A stretch of 64,000 bases of DNA from Marinobacter sp. LQ44. Its GTDB lineage: Bacteria > Pseudomonadota > Gammaproteobacteria > Pseudomonadales > Oleiphilaceae. Location: positions 1,674,001 through 1,738,000 of the forward strand of contig NZ_CP014754.1 of assembly GCF_001447155.2 (NCBI RefSeq), written 5' to 3'. Made by a program: the position numbers and the translations under genes. Shown here piece by piece: positions 1-9,221 of this stretch. The notes below the pieces were generated by a model that was given only the letters and a program-made list of their open reading frames with translations, ran no database searches and was not told where the DNA came from. How positions within the stretch are numbered: position 1 is the first letter of the stretch; each line of letters opens with the position of its first letter.

Positions 1-28
1 ACACCACATTCTGATTGAGGTCTGTTCT

Positions 29-1015
29 ATGTTGATTGCAATCGGTGCCATTCTTGCCGGTCTTGTCTTGCTGGTCTGGAGCGCTGACAAATTTGTTGAG
101 GGCGCGGCAGCCACCGCCAAGCATCTGGGCATGCCGTCACTGCTGATTGGCATGGTGATTATCGGCTTCGGCACCTCGGCACCGGAGCTGGCAGTATCCG
201 CCATGGCTGCCGCAGATGGCAATCCCGGGCTGGCACTGGGCAACGGCTACGGCTCCAACATTACCAATATTGCCCTGATCGTCGGTCTGACAGCACTCAT
301 TGCCCCCATCGCCATGCACTCCCAGGTTATTCGCAAGGAGCTGCCGCTTCTGGTGGTGTTAACCCTGATCGCCGGGGCGCAATTAATTGATGGTGAATTA
401 ACAAGATTGGATGGCTGGGTGTTGCTGGGAGTCTTCGCCGCCGTGATGGGATGGTCGATTTATCAGGGCATCAAAAACAAAGACGACCCGCTGGGCAGCG
501 CGGCCGATGCCGAACTCATCGAACACCCAATGCCCATGAAAAGTGCCGTGATCTGGCTAATTATCGGTTTAATTCTTTTGATTGTCAGCTCCCGCCTGCT
601 GGTCTGGGGTGCGGTCACCATTGCCCAGAGCCTTGGCGTTAGTGACCTGATTATCGGCTTGACCATCGTGGCTATCGGCACGTCGCTACCGGAACTGGCC
701 TCGGCCATTGCCGCCGTTCGCAAAAACGAGCATGACCTGATTCTGGGCAACATCCTTGGCTCGGGTATTTTCAACACCCTGGCCGTGGTTGGCCTGGCTG
801 CTGCGATTCAGCCGTTGTCTGTGGGTCCGGAAGTGTTGTATCGGGACTGGACCCTGATGCTTGCGCTGACTGTTGGCTTGCTGCTAATGGGCTTCGGCCT
901 GACCGGCTGGCGCAAGCTGGTCTCGAGAGTGGATGGCGCGTTGCTGGTCACAGTGTATCTCGCTTACACCGGCTACCTTTTCTACACCGTCGTTGCCGCC
1001 AGCACGGGCGGTTAA
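29..1015 (+). CDS. Calcium/sodium antiporter (CaCA family, YrbG-like)
   Basis: This is a 328-residue inner-membrane exchanger that moves Ca2+ out in exchange for Na+ (or K+/H+). The protein has about ten hydrophobic segments arranged as two homologous halves. Each half carries the alpha-repeat signature of the family: GFGTSAPELAVSA near residue 47 and AIGTSLPELASA near residue 216, with the Ser-Pro-Glu type ion-binding residues intact. The length fits the family. It starts just inside the window after a short upstream stretch, so its operon partners cannot be seen. The next gene is convergent. The exact ion pair cannot be read from sequence. Confidence 0.9.
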   Translation: MLIAIGAILAGLVLLVWSADKFVEGAAATAKHLGMPSLLIGMVIIGFGTSAPELAVSAMAAADGNPGLALGNGYGSNITNIALIVGLTALIAPIAMHSQVIRKELPLLVVLTLIAGAQLIDGELTRLDGWVLLGVFAAVMGWSIYQGIKNKDDPLGSAADAELIEHPMPMKSAVIWLIIGLILLIVSSRLLVWGAVTIAQSLGVSDLIIGLTIVAIGTSLPELASAIAAVRKNEHDLILGNILGSGIFNTLAVVGLAAAIQPLSVGPEVLYRDWTLMLALTVGLLLMGFGLTGWRKLVSRVDGALLVTVYLAYTGYLFYTVVAASTGG

Positions 1016-1032
1016 TCGGCAGAGAGCCCCCT

Positions 1033-1797
1033 CTATTCAGGCTCTCCGTCACCCAGCAGTTGTTCAAGGCTCTGGCGCACCTCCGCCATAATCTGCGCCA
1101 GGTCTTCCTTGCTTTTACCCGCCGTATCAATCGGCGAGCCAACCCGGACATCGACCGGCTGGCCGAGATTGATCTGAACGCTCCGGGCCGGCAAAACCTG
1201 GTGAATGCCACGAATGGCCACCGGTACAATGACCGCCTCGGTATCCAGTGCCAGGTGAAAACAGCCTTTCTTGAACGGCAACAGTGTGCCATCGGAGGAG
1301 CGGGTGCCCTCTGGAGCCGCCCAGAGCACAATACCGTTTTCCATCATCTGCTTTGCCCGCTCCAGGTCCCGGACGGCGCGGATACGATTAGACCGGTCGA
1401 TCGAGGGAAACTCTGCTGCCGCCATCGCCTGCCCCAGCAGGGGAATCCGGAACAGTTCCTTTTTGGCAAGCATCCGGATGGAGCCAGGCAAAGACACAAA
1501 ACTCACCGGAATATCATAGTGGCTGGCATGGGTACTCATAATGATGTAGCGACGCCCGTCATTGAAGTCCGGAACCTCGCCCCGCACCGTCAGGCTTGCC
1601 CGAACCAGCTTCAGCAGCGCGGCAGACCACTCCCGGCAGTATTTGTCGACAATCGGCCGATTCAAACGACCAAACAACGCCCTCAGTAGCACCAGCAAGG
1701 AGTAGATGGCGGTAAGCCCGACCGAGCCCAATACAACAGCGGCTCGTCTTAGCAGCGTCGCAGACTCCGTCAGGGGGCTCAAGTTCAATCGTTTCAT
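1033..1797 (-). CDS. 1-acyl-sn-glycerol-3-phosphate acyltransferase family (PlsC-like)
   Basis: This is a membrane acyltransferase of the LPLAT/PlsC superfamily, 254 residues from the ATG at 1797. I chose that start because AAGGA lies 8 bases upstream; a GTG two codons earlier is the alternative. A hydrophobic anchor near residues 20-45 precedes the catalytic HX4D motif (HASHYD) and the substrate motif APEGTRS. The usual role is acylation of lysophosphatidic acid to phosphatidic acid. The exact acceptor is uncertain because such genomes carry several paralogues. It is convergent with the antiporter. Confidence 0.85.
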   Translation of the reverse strand: MKRLNLSPLTESATLLRRAAVVLGSVGLTAIYSLLVLLRALFGRLNRPIVDKYCREWSAALLKLVRASLTVRGEVPDFNDGRRYIIMSTHASHYDIPVSFVSLPGSIRMLAKKELFRIPLLGQAMAAAEFPSIDRSNRIRAVRDLERAKQMMENGIVLWAAPEGTRSSDGTLLPFKKGCFHLALDTEAVIVPVAIRGIHQVLPARSVQINLGQPVDVRVGSPIDTAGKSKEDLAQIMAEVRQSLEQLLGDGEPE

Positions 1798-1993
1798 GCA
1801 CACATCCTTCCGCTATGAGCCGGGCCACGATGGGACCGATGTAACTGGACCGAATTATAGCGGTTCGACCGCCCTCTGAATAACGGCCAAACGTATTGCT
1901 CAACTCTTGACCATAGACTATAAGTAATAAAGTTATAACCTGCCCATACGGGCAGTACACCGTCCAACGACAATCCCAACAAGGAGACGGAAC

Positions 1994-3220
1994 ATGAAAC
2001 AGCAGCAAGCCCTTGCACGGGGGCCCAACGATCCTGGGTTGGAAAACCCGACACGCCGAAACCTTCTGGTGGGTAGTGCCGGTGCCATGGCGGCGGTCAG
2101 CCTGCTGGGTATAACGCCCCTGGCCAAAGCCAGTGAGCCGAAATCACTCCCCGACTACGCCGCCTGGAAGGATCGCACTGCGCTGATCGTTCACAGTGCC
2201 AACACCATGGAAACCGAGAGGGGTGCCATTGGCAATGGTGTGATCACCGCCAGCGACCGGTTGTTTGTGCGCAACAACCTTCCAGCGCCACCCTCATCCA
2301 TCACCGACAATGCCGATGCCTGGGAGGTTCGCATTGAGGGTGTTCGTAATCCGCGCACCCTCACCGTAGGCGAACTCAAAACCATGGGCGTCACCACAGT
2401 AGCCTCCGTACTCCAGTGTTCCGGCAACGGGCGCGCCTTCTTCCCGCACGGCGCAGGCGGAACACAGTGGAAAACCGGCGCGGCGGGTTGCGTGATGTGG
2501 ACCGGCGCTCCCCTGAAAAACGTGGTTGAAGAGCTTGGCGGTATGGCCGATGGTGTCCGATACATCACCGGCACAGGCGGCGAATCCCTGCCCGATGGCC
2601 TGGACCCCAAGAGCATCATGGTGGAACGTTCGGTGCCCACAAGGGCCCTGGACACTGCACTTCTGGCCTGGGAAATGAATGATACGCCGCTGACGCACAC
2701 TCATGGCGGGCCATTACGGCTGGTGGTACCCGGGTATTACGGCGTGAACAATGTGAAGTATGTGAAGAACATTGCCTTCACCGAAAACCAGACCGACGCC
2801 AAGATCCAGGCCTCAGGCTACCGGGTTCGGGAGGTTGGCAAACCCGGTTCTCCGGATCAGCCCTCCATGTGGGAGATGAACGTCAAATCCTGGGTGACCG
2901 CCCCCCTGGCAACAGGCCGCAGCGGTCGCAACATGATTTACGGCGTGGCGTTCGGCGGTGTGACCGCACTGGAAAAGGTTGAAGTGTCTTTAGACGGCGG
3001 CAAAAGTTGGAAACAGGCCCGATTCCTGGGGCCTGATCTGGGCCCTTATGCCTGGAGACCATTTGTCATGGCCACTGAACTGAAACCGGGGGAGCACCGC
3101 ATTGTCAGCCGAGCCACCGATGCCGAAGGCAACAGCCAGCCCGAGGGCCGAGTTGATAATGAACGTGGCTATGGCCATAACGGCTGGAGTGACCACGGAG
3201 TAACGGTCACCGTCAGTTGA
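1994..3220 (+). CDS. sorA: Periplasmic sulfite dehydrogenase molybdopterin subunit (SorA-like)
   Basis: This molybdenum enzyme of the sulfite oxidase family oxidises sulfite to sulfate in the periplasm. The 408-residue protein begins with a Tat signal (twin Arg in TRRNLLVG at residues 20-27, hydrophobic stretch, AKA cleavage region near 44-46), as expected for a cofactor-loaded export substrate. The Mo-ligand cysteine is C142 in LQCSGNGR, and the C-terminal Mo-co dimerisation domain is complete (roughly residues 280-408). RBS AAGGAGA precedes the ATG. A small cytochrome c gene follows after 58 bases, the arrangement of SorAB. A general sulfite oxidase-like function on another substrate cannot be excluded. 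Confidence 0.88.
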   Translation: MKQQQALARGPNDPGLENPTRRNLLVGSAGAMAAVSLLGITPLAKASEPKSLPDYAAWKDRTALIVHSANTMETERGAIGNGVITASDRLFVRNNLPAPPSSITDNADAWEVRIEGVRNPRTLTVGELKTMGVTTVASVLQCSGNGRAFFPHGAGGTQWKTGAAGCVMWTGAPLKNVVEELGGMADGVRYITGTGGESLPDGLDPKSIMVERSVPTRALDTALLAWEMNDTPLTHTHGGPLRLVVPGYYGVNNVKYVKNIAFTENQTDAKIQASGYRVREVGKPGSPDQPSMWEMNVKSWVTAPLATGRSGRNMIYGVAFGGVTALEKVEVSLDGGKSWKQARFLGPDLGPYAWRPFVMATELKPGEHRIVSRATDAEGNSQPEGRVDNERGYGHNGWSDHGVTVTVS

Positions 3221-3278
3221 ACCATGACAGGGCGAGTGGTGGAGCCCCACTCGCCTTGGCTAAAACGGAAACAACAAG

Positions 3279-3590
3279 ATGCGAAAAATTGCAGTACTCG
3301 CAGCCCTGGCCGGACTGAGCCCCTGGGCAATGGCCGACAATACAGACCTGGGCAAGGAAGTCTTCACTCAGACAGCACAACCCTCCTGCACCATCTGCCA
3401 TGCTCTCGCCGATGCTGGCTCGTCCGGTGCCATCGGTCCTGACCTGGACGAACTGAGACCAAGCCGAGAACAGATCGTCAATGCGGTGGTAGGCGGAGTC
3501 GGTGTTATGCCGGCATTCGAAGATTCACTGTCTTCCGAACAGATTGAGGCTCTGGCCGACTACATCCTGTCGGTTACGTCTGACCAGTAA
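3279..3590 (+). CDS. sorB: Cytochrome c subunit of sulfite dehydrogenase (SorB-like)
   Basis: A 103-residue secreted monohaem cytochrome c. A signal peptide spans about residues 1-19 (cleavage after AMA). The haem-binding motif is CTICH (C37, C40, H41), and the probable sixth ligand is the Met in GVMPAFED. The size and position directly behind the SorA-like gene fit SorB, which accepts electrons from the molybdenum subunit and passes them to the respiratory chain. A strong hairpin follows the stop codon, so sorA-sorB is probably a complete bicistronic unit. Confidence 0.86.
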   Translation: MRKIAVLAALAGLSPWAMADNTDLGKEVFTQTAQPSCTICHALADAGSSGAIGPDLDELRPSREQIVNAVVGGVGVMPAFEDSLSSEQIEALADYILSVTSDQ

Positions 3591-3620
3591 ACTCATAGGG
3601 GCCTTAGCCCCCTTGAGTTT
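3589..3620. terminator. Bidirectional terminator between sorB and msrB
   Basis: The outer stem AAACTCA/TGAGTTT and inner stem GGGGC/GCCCC are separated by a 2-base internal bulge and a CTTA loop. A/T tracts lie at both ends, so it can serve both convergent genes. The stem touches the sorB and msrB stop codons. Confidence 0.75.
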
Positions 3621-4045
3621 CAACCCTGTTCCTCAAACACCATGGCAATGGAGTTCAGACAATACCGCTGACCGGTGGGCGCCGGACCGTCCGGGAACAC
3701 GTGCCCGAGATGACTGTCGCAGCGGGGGCAGCGGATCTCGGTGCGACTCATACCCAGGCTATGATCTTCAAGGTACCGGATATGCTCCGGGTCGAATGGC
3801 TGAAAGAAGCTTGGCCAGCCGGTTCCGGAATCGAATTTGGCGTCCGAGCTGAACAACGGGAGATCACACAGCCGGCACAGATAAACCCCGGCTTTCTTGT
3901 TGTCCAGCAAAGTGCCACAGAACGGATGCTCGGTACCATGATCCAGCAGTACCCGTTTCTCCTCAGCAGTCAATCCCGCTGCTTTATCGTCCACCTCTGC
4001 TTTGCTCAGGGGGGTCAGGTCATAGCCTTTTGCCGATACCGTCAT
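3620..4045 (-). CDS. msrB: Peptide-methionine (R)-S-oxide reductase MsrB
   Basis: Reduces methionine-R-sulfoxide in oxidised proteins. The 141-residue protein has the single SelR domain. Two zinc-binding CXXC pairs are visible (CRLCDLP and CPRCDSH), and the catalytic cysteine sits in the C-terminal RYCLNS motif. It is a selenium-free (Cys) form. It lies 11 bases downstream of msrA on the same strand, so the two stereospecific repair enzymes are probably co-transcribed. The neighbouring sulfite dehydrogenase adds a sulfur/oxidative theme, although that pair is convergent. Confidence 0.95.
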   Translation of the reverse strand: MTVSAKGYDLTPLSKAEVDDKAAGLTAEEKRVLLDHGTEHPFCGTLLDNKKAGVYLCRLCDLPLFSSDAKFDSGTGWPSFFQPFDPEHIRYLEDHSLGMSRTEIRCPRCDSHLGHVFPDGPAPTGQRYCLNSIAMVFEEQG

Positions 4046-4056
4046 TAGGGAACTCC

Positions 4057-4707
4057 TCAGGCCAGGTCAGGATCATCGTCACTGAATTCGGGTTTCAAAT
4101 GGTCTGGCCAAGTGCTGACCAGCTTGGCCATCTTGGGTGCTGCCACCGCCAGAATGTAGGGCTGCCTGGGATTACGAGCTGCAAAATTCTGATGGTATGC
4201 CTCCGCAGGGTAGAACGCGGTGAGCGGCTCCAGTCGGGTAACAATCGGATCGGAATACACGCCGGCGGCATCAAGCTGGCGAATGTAGGCCTCGGCCACC
4301 TGCCTCTGATCATCCGTTTCGTAGAACACCGCTGAGCGATACTGGCTCCCAATGTCGTTACCCTGACGGTTCAGTTGGGTGGGGTCGTGAACCACCGAAA
4401 AGAACACTCTCAGCAACTCACCAAAGCTGACCTTCGCCGGGTCGTAGCGAACATCCACCACCTCCGCATGGCCAGTGGTCCCACTGCAGACAGCCTCATA
4501 GTTGGCCGCTTCGGCCGCACCGCCGGCGTATCCGGATTCCACACGAATGACACCGTCAATCGCCACCAAAACCGCTTCAACACACCAGAAGCAACCTCCA
4601 GCCAGAACCACCCGGGATTCACCCGCGGGCTCGTGCAGGTCTTTCTCAGGTGCCGGAAACCGGCTACGAGGCACGGTCAGTCCTGGAATGTTGCATGCAT
4701 CACTCAT
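4057..4707 (-). CDS. msrA: Peptide-methionine (S)-S-oxide reductase MsrA
   Basis: Reduces methionine-S-sulfoxide in proteins and free methionine. The 216-residue protein carries the catalytic signature GGCFWCVEA with C39 as the attacking cysteine, followed by the conserved ESGYAGG and [12 protein letters not shown] segments. A ~30-residue N-terminal extension precedes the domain, as in the long MsrA form of Pseudomonas-type bacteria. No signal peptide is evident, so it is cytoplasmic. It is first in the msrA-msrB unit. Confidence 0.95.
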   Translation of the reverse strand: MSDACNIPGLTVPRSRFPAPEKDLHEPAGESRVVLAGGCFWCVEAVLVAIDGVIRVESGYAGGAAEAANYEAVCSGTTGHAEVVDVRYDPAKVSFGELLRVFFSVVHDPTQLNRQGNDIGSQYRSAVFYETDDQRQVAEAYIRQLDAAGVYSDPIVTRLEPLTAFYPAEAYHQNFAARNPRQPYILAVAAPKMAKLVSTWPDHLKPEFSDDDPDLA

Positions 4708-4798
4708 CAGATTGCTCCAGTGGGTTCAGTTTATTCGATTGTGGCGGTTCTGGTTCGGAATTCCAAACGGGGAGTTCACGATTTTATACGTACGGGTG

Positions 4799-5977
4799 TT
4801 ACAAAAAGACCGCTCCGATTAGCGCACTGGCAGGTGCCAGCAGCCATACCGGCACCCGAAGGATGACCAGTGCCAGCCAGAACACCAGTGCCAGGGCGAA
4901 ATAGCCGGCGCCGTGAATGGCCGACGTCCAGACCGGGTCGTACAACGCTGCAAGGAGCAAGCCCACCACCCCGGCGTTGACGCCCGCCAGTGCCGCTCGT
5001 GCTTTCTCGTGCTCACGCAACCACTGCCACAACGGTAGACCGGCGAACACCAACAGGGTTCCAGGCAGAAACACCGCAACCACTGCAATCAGAACGCCCG
5101 CGATGCCGCCCTCGGCACCCCCGAGAAACGCAGAGAAACTGAACAGCGGCCCCGGAACCGCCTGCGCGACACCATAGCCAGCCAGGAAGGTATCGGCCGA
5201 CATATTACCGGAGACCACAAACCCCTCCTGGAGCCATGGCAACACCACGTGACCGCCGCCAAACACCAGGGCGCCGGCGCGATAAAGCTCCGCGCCAATC
5301 CAGGCCAGGGATCCCGTTACCTGGGGAACAAAGGAGAGTGCCAGCAACACCAAAAACAGCAGGGCAAACATTCCCGGCTTTCGCGATTGCAGAGGCACCT
5401 GCAAGGATTCTTGTTTATTTGCCGAGGGCAAGCCCAATGCCGTTCCCGCAACGGCCGCCAACGCCAGAACCAGTACCTGCATCCACACGGCACCGGCCAG
5501 CAGCAGAACAGCCGCCACCAGCATGGCGATCACCATGCGTGGCCGGTCCGGGCACAGCGACTGCCCCATCTGCCAGACGGCTTGTGCCACCACCGCCACC
5601 ACAAAAAGCTTCAGGCCGCTGACCCAGCCACCCTCGCCCAGGTCCGGCCAGAGCGTGAGCCCAAAGGCAAACAGCGCCATGACCAATACCGAGGGCAAAG
5701 TAAAACCCACCCAGGCCGCCAGCGCGCCACCATAATGCCCCCACAGGAAACCGATGGTCAGCCCCACCTGGCTGGACGCGGGGCCCGGTAACAGCTGGCA
5801 AAGGGCCACCACCTCACCGTAAGCGCTGTCTGACAGCCACTTACGTCGCTTGACAAACTCATCATGAAAATACGCCAGGTGAGCCGCCGGGCCACCAAAA
5901 GACGTCAGCCCCAGCCGCAGAAAGATCAGGAATACCTGCCAACTGCCTATTCGTACCGGCTTGTCGGATTCAGTCAT
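4799..5977 (-). CDS. chrA: Chromate transporter ChrA, two-domain form
   Basis: A 392-residue inner-membrane protein of the CHR family, exporting chromate or acting as a related anion carrier. Two homologous CHR halves are present. The first has LGLTSFGGPAAHLAYF (about residues 22-37) and QLLPGPASSQ. The second has the matching VFGGGHVVLPWLQ and VPGPLFSFSAFLGG segments. About ten hydrophobic segments are present and the length is that of the long-chain family. It stands alone, divergent from a metallophosphoesterase. Physiological chromate resistance is family knowledge, not shown here. Confidence 0.9.
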   Translation of the reverse strand: MTESDKPVRIGSWQVFLIFLRLGLTSFGGPAAHLAYFHDEFVKRRKWLSDSAYGEVVALCQLLPGPASSQVGLTIGFLWGHYGGALAAWVGFTLPSVLVMALFAFGLTLWPDLGEGGWVSGLKLFVVAVVAQAVWQMGQSLCPDRPRMVIAMLVAAVLLLAGAVWMQVLVLALAAVAGTALGLPSANKQESLQVPLQSRKPGMFALLFLVLLALSFVPQVTGSLAWIGAELYRAGALVFGGGHVVLPWLQEGFVVSGNMSADTFLAGYGVAQAVPGPLFSFSAFLGGAEGGIAGVLIAVVAVFLPGTLLVFAGLPLWQWLREHEKARAALAGVNAGVVGLLLAALYDPVWTSAIHGAGYFALALVFWLALVILRVPVWLLAPASALIGAVFL

Positions 5978-6115
5978 TACTCGTTGTCTCTCCTGGATGT
6001 GGGTGGATCAGTAAAACATGAACATTGTGTCTATCCGGTTGCACTACCCCGCTGACCATCCATAATGAGTGAAGGAATCAAACATAAGATTCCGCTCGGC
6101 ATCAGGACGATTCAC

Positions 6116-7090
6116 ATGACCGCAAGGGTTCGCGCACCAGAAGATCAGAACGAACTTCTCCAGTACCGACTCAGCCTTAGGCTTGGCCCGGTGCATGCCC
6201 GCCAGCGACTGGGCATCGAACAGGAAGCCGAGGCCCGCGTGTTCGGGCGCGATCGTCGCTCGTTCCACCTTGAGAACGTCGCCAACGCACCAAGGCTGAT
6301 TCAGTTTTGCCTGCAAGCCGTTGGTTTGTTTGGCCGGGCCCAGGACAACAGCCGCAAGCTGACCACTGCCCGGAACACCTTTACCCTGCCCGATTTACCG
6401 GAGGCATTCGAGGGGTTTCGCATCCTGCACCTGACCGACCTTCACGTTGACATGGATGAACAAAACCTGAACGCAGTGATCGATCAGATCACGCCTCTGG
6501 ACTATGACCTGTGTGTGCTCACCGGCGATTACCGGAAGCTCACCTGGGGGCCGATTGACGCAGCCCTTGAGGGCATGGCCCGCCTGCGCCAGGCTATCCG
6601 GGGCGATACCTACGCGGTACTGGGCAACCACGACAGCGTACGCATGGTACCTGCCCTTGAAGACATGGGCTATCGGCTGCTGATGAACGAAATGGCACCC
6701 ATTGCCCGTGGAGCAAGCAAGCTCTACCTGTCCGGAGTGGACGATGCCCATTACTACAAGGTTCACAACCTGCACCGGGCCGGCGATGATATTCCCCCCG
6801 GCGGCATCAGCCTGCTGCTAAGCCACACGCCCGAGATCTGGCGGGAAGCTGCCCATGCCGGATACGACGTGTTTCTGTGCGGACACACCCACGGCGGGCA
6901 ACTTTGCCTGCCCGGGGGCATTCCGGTCACCCTCGACTCCGACTGCCCTCGCCGGCTTGGCCGCGGTTTCTGGCAGGTTAACGGCATGCAAGGCTATACC
7001 TCGCCAGGCGCTGGTACGTCTGTTCTGAATGTCCGCCTGAACTGCCCACCGGAGGTTACCTTGCACACCTTGTCCCGGGGGCCCGAATAG
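6116..7090 (+). CDS. Metallophosphoesterase (YkuE/calcineurin-like)
   Basis: A 324-residue dinuclear-metal phosphoesterase. The metal-binding blocks are in order: LTDLHVD, TGDYR, GNHDS, LSHTPE and CGHTHGGQ. Such proteins hydrolyse phosphoester bonds, some on lipid A precursors or phospholipids; the substrate here is unknown. An N-terminal region of about 100 residues precedes the domain. I chose the ATG at 6116 because AGGA lies about 8 bases upstream. An in-frame ATG at 6065 would add 17 residues without a visible RBS. Its stop nearly abuts the convergent CarS-like gene. Confidence 0.82.
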   Translation: MTARVRAPEDQNELLQYRLSLRLGPVHARQRLGIEQEAEARVFGRDRRSFHLENVANAPRLIQFCLQAVGLFGRAQDNSRKLTTARNTFTLPDLPEAFEGFRILHLTDLHVDMDEQNLNAVIDQITPLDYDLCVLTGDYRKLTWGPIDAALEGMARLRQAIRGDTYAVLGNHDSVRMVPALEDMGYRLLMNEMAPIARGASKLYLSGVDDAHYYKVHNLHRAGDDIPPGGISLLLSHTPEIWREAAHAGYDVFLCGHTHGGQLCLPGGIPVTLDSDCPRRLGRGFWQVNGMQGYTSPGAGTSVLNVRLNCPPEVTLHTLSRGPE

Positions 7091-7095
7091 CTTCC

Positions 7096-7578
7096 TCAAT
7101 GGGGCTGTTTGCGGATACCCAGACGATAAAGCACCGGAGAGAACAGCATATTGCTCAGCGCAAACAGCAGCGCCACGGCAACCGCTTCCCACAACGGCAA
7201 GGATAACCAGAGCCACGCCATAGCCATGGGCAGCAAGGCTTCAGGCAACTGGTCCAGCCATAATGCCCGGGCACTGGACTTGAGCCCCATCCGACGTTTG
7301 ACAAAACTGCTGACAAGGTCCCCCAGCAGGGCCAGCAAACCGAACAACGCGCCAAACAACCAGCCCAGCCCCACCCAGGCCGAAAACAACAGACAAGACA
7401 TGGTGCCCGCGACCAATCCTCGCCAGGTCTTGCTTGGGCCTAGCACCGGGCGACCATCCCGCCAAACCCGACCGCCATCCACAGGCCGGTTGCCGGTCTG
7501 ATGCAACAGCCTGGCCACGACCACCGGCGAGCCATTGGCCAGAACCAGCATGACAAACAGCTCCAGGGACAGCAGCAA
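7096..7578 (-). CDS. CDP-archaeol synthase-like (CarS/DUF46) membrane protein
   Basis: A 160-residue integral membrane protein with about five hydrophobic segments. It contains GPSKTWRG (residues 47-54), LGDLVSSFVKRR (about 85-96) and LDQLPE, the motifs of the CarS/CdsA-like CDP-alcohol family. In archaea CarS makes CDP-archaeol. In bacteria the family probably activates some lipid with CTP, but the substrate is not established. It is upstream of and convergent with the phosphoesterase, and its end is 5 bases from it. Confidence 0.8.
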   Translation of the reverse strand: MLLSLELFVMLVLANGSPVVVARLLHQTGNRPVDGGRVWRDGRPVLGPSKTWRGLVAGTMSCLLFSAWVGLGWLFGALFGLLALLGDLVSSFVKRRMGLKSSARALWLDQLPEALLPMAMAWLWLSLPLWEAVAVALLFALSNMLFSPVLYRLGIRKQPH

Positions 7579-7603
7579 GAATGACTCCTCCGGTCTTGCC
7601 CGC

Positions 7604-8980
7604 TCAGGTCAACCCTCCACGGGTGAGCTTGAGTGGATCCATCAGTTTTTCCAGGTGTTGACGGCTGAGGCCGCTGCGCTCCTCGGCCACATCAATCACC
7701 GGCCGACCGGTGCGGTAGGCTTCCTTGGCGATATCCGCCGCCAGGGTATAGCCAATCTCTGGATTCAAGGCCGTCACCAGTACCGGATTACGCCCGACAC
7801 CGGCATTCAGATTATCAGCGTTCACCGTAAAGCCGTTCATCGCTTTGTCTGCGAGGATAGCGGAGGCCCCGGTTAACAGGCCGATCATGTCCAGCAGGTT
7901 GCCCCCCACCAGAGGCAGCATCACATTGAGCTGAAAATTTCCGGACTGGCCGGCAATGGCCACCGCATTGTCCAACCCCATCACCTGGGCGCCCACCATG
8001 GCAACCGACTCAGGAATAACCGGGTTCACCTTGCCCGGCATGATGCTACTGCCAGGCTGCAATGCCGGCAGGCTGATTTCTGCCAGCCCGTGAATCGGAC
8101 CGCTGTTCATCCAGCGCAGATCGTTGGCAATTTTGGTGAGCACCACCGCCACACCCCGCAGCTGGCCTGACAGGGCGACAGGCGCATCGACAGCGCTTTG
8201 ACCAACAAATTTGTGCTCCATGGAACGGAACGGGTAGCCGGTGTTGCTGCGCAGGAACTTGATAAACTGACCAGCGAATTCAGACGCCGCATTAACGCCG
8301 GTACCCACCGCGGTGCCACCCTGGGGCACATCCGCCAGTTCATCCATTGCCTGCTCAAGACGTTTCTCAGCCAGGGCCAGCTGTTCCCGCCAGGTCCGTA
8401 ATTCCTGGCCCAGGGTCACCGGCATGGCGTCCATCAGGTGAGTACGACCGGTTTTGACCTGGGCATTCAGTTCCGCTTCCCGCTCGTAAATGACACCCCG
8501 AAGGTGCGACAGGGCTGGCAGCAATTGCTCTTTTACGGCCAAAAGCGAACTGACGTGGATAGCCGTTGGTATCACATCGTTGGAGCTCTGGCTCATATTA
8601 ACGTGATCATTAGGGTGGACATCGACACCCTGATTCCGGGCAATGGCCGCAATCACTTCGTTTACATTCATGTTGGTGCTGGTGCCGGAGCCGGTCTGAT
8701 ACCGATCCACCGGAAACTGGTCTGCGTGTTCGCCCTGGATCAGTTGATCACAGGCGTCGGCAATAGCGTCTCGTAAACCGGCATCCAGCAACCCCAGCGA
8801 CGCGTTGGCCTGGGCTGCCGCCCACTTGATCTGCGCCACCGCCACAATGAACCGGGCCGGCATCGGCTGACCACTGACCGGAAAGTTATCGATGGCCCTT
8901 TGGGTTTGCGCGCCCCACAGGGCATTCGCGGGTACCTTGACTTCACCCAGGCTGTCTTTTTCCGTTCTGAACTCACTCAT
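7604..8980 (-). CDS. fumC: Class II fumarate hydratase
   Basis: Converts fumarate to L-malate in the TCA cycle; soluble homotetramer without iron-sulfur cluster. The 458-residue protein has the superfamily signature GSSIMPGKVNP and the substrate-binding GSGTSTNMNVNEV and TGRTHLMDAMPVTLGQE blocks. The ATG at 8980 was chosen because AGGAGGAC lies directly upstream. A longer in-frame ORF beginning at 9055 adds 25 residues with no family counterpart. The oxygen-stable enzyme fits an aerobic marine bacterium. Confidence 0.95.
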   Translation of the reverse strand: MSEFRTEKDSLGEVKVPANALWGAQTQRAIDNFPVSGQPMPARFIVAVAQIKWAAAQANASLGLLDAGLRDAIADACDQLIQGEHADQFPVDRYQTGSGTSTNMNVNEVIAAIARNQGVDVHPNDHVNMSQSSNDVIPTAIHVSSLLAVKEQLLPALSHLRGVIYEREAELNAQVKTGRTHLMDAMPVTLGQELRTWREQLALAEKRLEQAMDELADVPQGGTAVGTGVNAASEFAGQFIKFLRSNTGYPFRSMEHKFVGQSAVDAPVALSGQLRGVAVVLTKIANDLRWMNSGPIHGLAEISLPALQPGSSIMPGKVNPVIPESVAMVGAQVMGLDNAVAIAGQSGNFQLNVMLPLVGGNLLDMIGLLTGASAILADKAMNGFTVNADNLNAGVGRNPVLVTALNPEIGYTLAADIAKEAYRTGRPVIDVAEERSGLSRQHLEKLMDPLKLTRGGLT

Positions 8981-9012
8981 TGCGTCCTCCTTTTTGCTTG
9001 CCAGACGGGACA

Positions 9013-9156
9013 CTAAGCCCCTCGGTCCTGCGATCTTAGCCTGACATGGTCGCAAATGCCGGTCACTTGCTCAAAATTGAGAATCAGTGTGTGGACGGTG
9101 TTGGTGTAGGTATCATGCAGATGAAATTTGGTACGGGCATGCTCGGTGTGGCTCAT
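9013..9156 (-). CDS. Possible small protein, unknown function (47 aa)
   Basis: A short open frame lies between ercS and fumC on the same strand. Its ATG at 9156 is preceded by AGGAG with a 6-base spacer, an ideal ribosome-binding site, and the stop is at 9013. The peptide has a soluble, His- and Thr-rich N-terminal half (MSHTEHARTKFHLHDTY) and a mixed C-terminal half, with no signal peptide or membrane segment. I recognise no family. It could be co-transcribed with ercS, or it could be chance. The good Shine-Dalgarno sequence is the main support. Confidence 0.38.
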   Translation of the reverse strand: MSHTEHARTKFHLHDTYTNTVHTLILNFEQVTGICDHVRLRSQDRGA

Positions 9157-9221
9157 GACGGTCTCCTGAATCAAGGACTGGTTCAGGAATAAGTGTAGTC
9201 GTAAAGCGCAAGCCCGTGGGG

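Noticed and set aside
1907..1938. TTGACC plus TTATAA before sorA as a sigma70 promoter
   Set aside because: Spacing of 20 bases is too long and alternative -10 boxes give 12; no convincing pair.
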